Assembly: GCF_027944115.1 (NCBI RefSeq)
Contig: NZ_JAPJZI010000001.1
Span: forward strand, 2,232,001-2,296,000
DNA from: Hoeflea prorocentri
GTDB lineage: Bacteria; Pseudomonadota; Alphaproteobacteria; Rhizobiales; Rhizobiaceae
Direction of reading: 5' to 3'
DNA length: 64,000 nucleotides
A program made the position numbers and the translations under genes. Position 1 is the stretch's first letter, and every line of letters starts with the position of its first letter. This document shows, in pieces, positions 62,911 through 64,000 of the stretch. The notes under the pieces were generated by a model. The model was not told the origin of the DNA. It ran no database searches and saw only the letters and a program-made list of their open reading frames with translations.

Positions 62911-64000
62911 CTAGGCCACCCAATTCAGCGCCCGGGCCGCGGATATCGCCTCCGAGCGTTTTGTGCATCCCATCTTCCTGTAGATGTTGCCGAGATGGAA
63001 TTTGACGGTGACTTCCGACAGGCGCAGCTGACGGGCTACGAATTTATTGGATGCGCCTTCCGCGACCAGGGTCAAAACGCGCAATTCCTGCCGGGTAAGA
63101 CCGGAAACCTCCCGTTGACGCCCACCGGAATGGAATACATCGAGACGCCGAAGCACTTCTGTGCCCCCTGGCGCTGCGCGGACAAACTGGCTGATACGCT
63201 TGTCTTCCATCAACCTGTCGACAATCACCTTTTCGCCGATCAGATGGGTCATGGCGCCCATGCGCGCCGCACCGTCCAGCACTTTCGTGAATTGCGCCCG
63301 CGCCTTGGTGAGGTCGCGTTGCTGCCGGGCGAGATAGGCAAGCCAGAGTGACAGCGTGCTGCGCTGGCGATCGTTGACATTCGGGTTGGCGCGAAAATGC
63401 TCGACCTGGCGCAATCGCATGGCGTTGCGTGGCGCATTGCGGATGAGATGCCGCATCCATGCAAAGGCAATTGCTATCTCGCGCGTGTCGTCAAGCAGTT
63501 CCAGCGCTTCCTCGGCGCTTTCAACCCAGGTCATGTTGATCCGTGATTGAACGCTCGTCAGCAGTTCGGCCGCCTCCTGCCAGCGATTGTGGTTTTGCAG
63601 GATATCCACCTGCCTGATCGTGATAACGAAATTAAATCGCCGCGAGCGCCATTCCTGGATCCGCCACTTGTCGAGAAAGGTGCGTGCGGCGGCAATGCCG
63701 AGCTCGCCACTGATTGCCAGGCTTCCGTAATAAAGCGCCAGTTCGGTTATCGTCGGCCAAAGCTCTCCATAGGCGAATTTGTCGAACTCCTCGCTCAGAT
63801 AGGTCACAAGCTGCTCGGCGTTGCCCTTCTCATAGGCAAGGACCGCCTTGATCAGGCCAAGCAGACGATGATCCGTCGGCGTCTCGAATGTCACCTGATA
63901 GAGTGCCGCATCGGCGTCGCGCACCGCGCTTTCGACCTCCGGCAGCACACCGCGTACGAGCGAAAAAACCGCCCTGTGAAGCTCGATGTAAAACACCAGA
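62911..64000 (-). CDS. MalT-like LuxR-family regulator (N-terminus outside window)
   Basis: At least 361 C-terminal residues; the frame stays open to the window edge, so the start, and any AAA/NB-ARC part, is outside. The visible N-part is a helical, TPR-like region (about 1-285). The LuxR helix-turn-helix is at the C-terminus: GLTRQELRVLTLVAEG then SEVTVKFHLGNIYRKMGC. It lies 166 bp upstream of the DppB-type gene on the same strand; the tandem repeats in that gap are its probable sites. Confidence 0.88.
   Translation of the reverse strand, partial: LVFYIELHRAVFSLVRGVLPEVESAVRDADAALYQVTFETPTDHRLLGLIKAVLAYEKGNAEQLVTYLSEEFDKFAYGELWPTITELALYYGSLAISGELGIAAARTFLDKWRIQEWRSRRFNFVITIRQVDILQNHNRWQEAAELLTSVQSRINMTWVESAEEALELLDDTREIAIAFAWMRHLIRNAPRNAMRLRQVEHFRANPNVNDRQRSTLSLWLAYLARQQRDLTKARAQFTKVLDGAARMGAMTHLIGEKVIVDRLMEDKRISQFVRAAPGGTEVLRRLDVFHSGGRQREVSGLTRQELRVLTLVAEGASNKFVARQLRLSEVTVKFHLGNIYRKMGCTKRSEAISAARALNWVA

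Overview
The window reads as chromosome of an alphaproteobacterium of the order Hyphomicrobiales (Rhizobiales), probably a marine or host-associated relative of the Rhizobiaceae/Phyllobacteriaceae. This rests on gene order (bamE, ubiquinol-cytochrome c chaperone, DUF177, plsX, fabH, ihfA, merR; glyA, nrdR, ribD, ribE, ribH, nusB; ldtR, DUF6163, hemB, RDD, bpt), on Ate/Bpt and LdtR, which are typical of the order, and on an evenly GC-rich background. No insertion sequence, prophage, CRISPR array or rRNA was seen. Genus is not determined.

Layout. 1-3311: ada, tRNA-Pro(GGG), then an AT-rich patch with a 44-residue lasso-type RiPP precursor (no maturation enzymes nearby) and a glycosyltransferase. 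3312-6949: NADP-binding oxidoreductase with a divergent LysR regulator, then small envelope proteins. 6981-10100: TRAP transporter. 10352-17310: phosphoesterase, then a DctB/DctD-like two-component pair followed on the same strand by a membrane adenylate cyclase and a spermidine-synthase-like protein; the NtrC-type regulator has lost its GAFTGA loop. 17370-23806: PadR/GyrI pair with an operator palindrome, then the lipid synthesis/IHF block. 23892-31282: H+-pyrophosphatase, MFS carrier, dimethylglycine/sarcosine-type dehydrogenase, Tat-exported phosphoesterase. 31289-36029: nusB and riboflavin genes, nrdR, glyA. 36240-46672: L,D-transpeptidase, a 2OG oxygenase, ldtR, DUF6163, HIBYL-CoA hydrolase, hemB, an odd 2OG-type protein, RDD, SLC13 carrier, bpt.

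46710-64000 is the accessory part. 48281-53509 is a sulfur-compound module: Tat-exported binding protein, permease, ATPase, a divergent cytoplasmic sulfatase and a GntR/UTRA regulator, with a candidate operator beside a TTGACA promoter. 53744-62744 is a seven-gene, tightly packed operon for an unknown cyclic amide or hydantoin-like compound: two Dpp-type permeases, a double ATPase, a HyuA-type hydantoinase, two DUF917 paralogues and a peptide-type binding protein. It lies just downstream of a MalT-like LuxR regulator, with two 11-bp direct repeats exactly 21 bp apart in between.

Best leads: the lasso-like orphan precursor, the HyuA-DUF917 operon with its tandem repeats, the GAFTGA-less regulator, the H-x-N oxygenase-like protein and the cytoplasmic sulfatase module. 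All functions are inferred from sequence reading alone; no database search was run.
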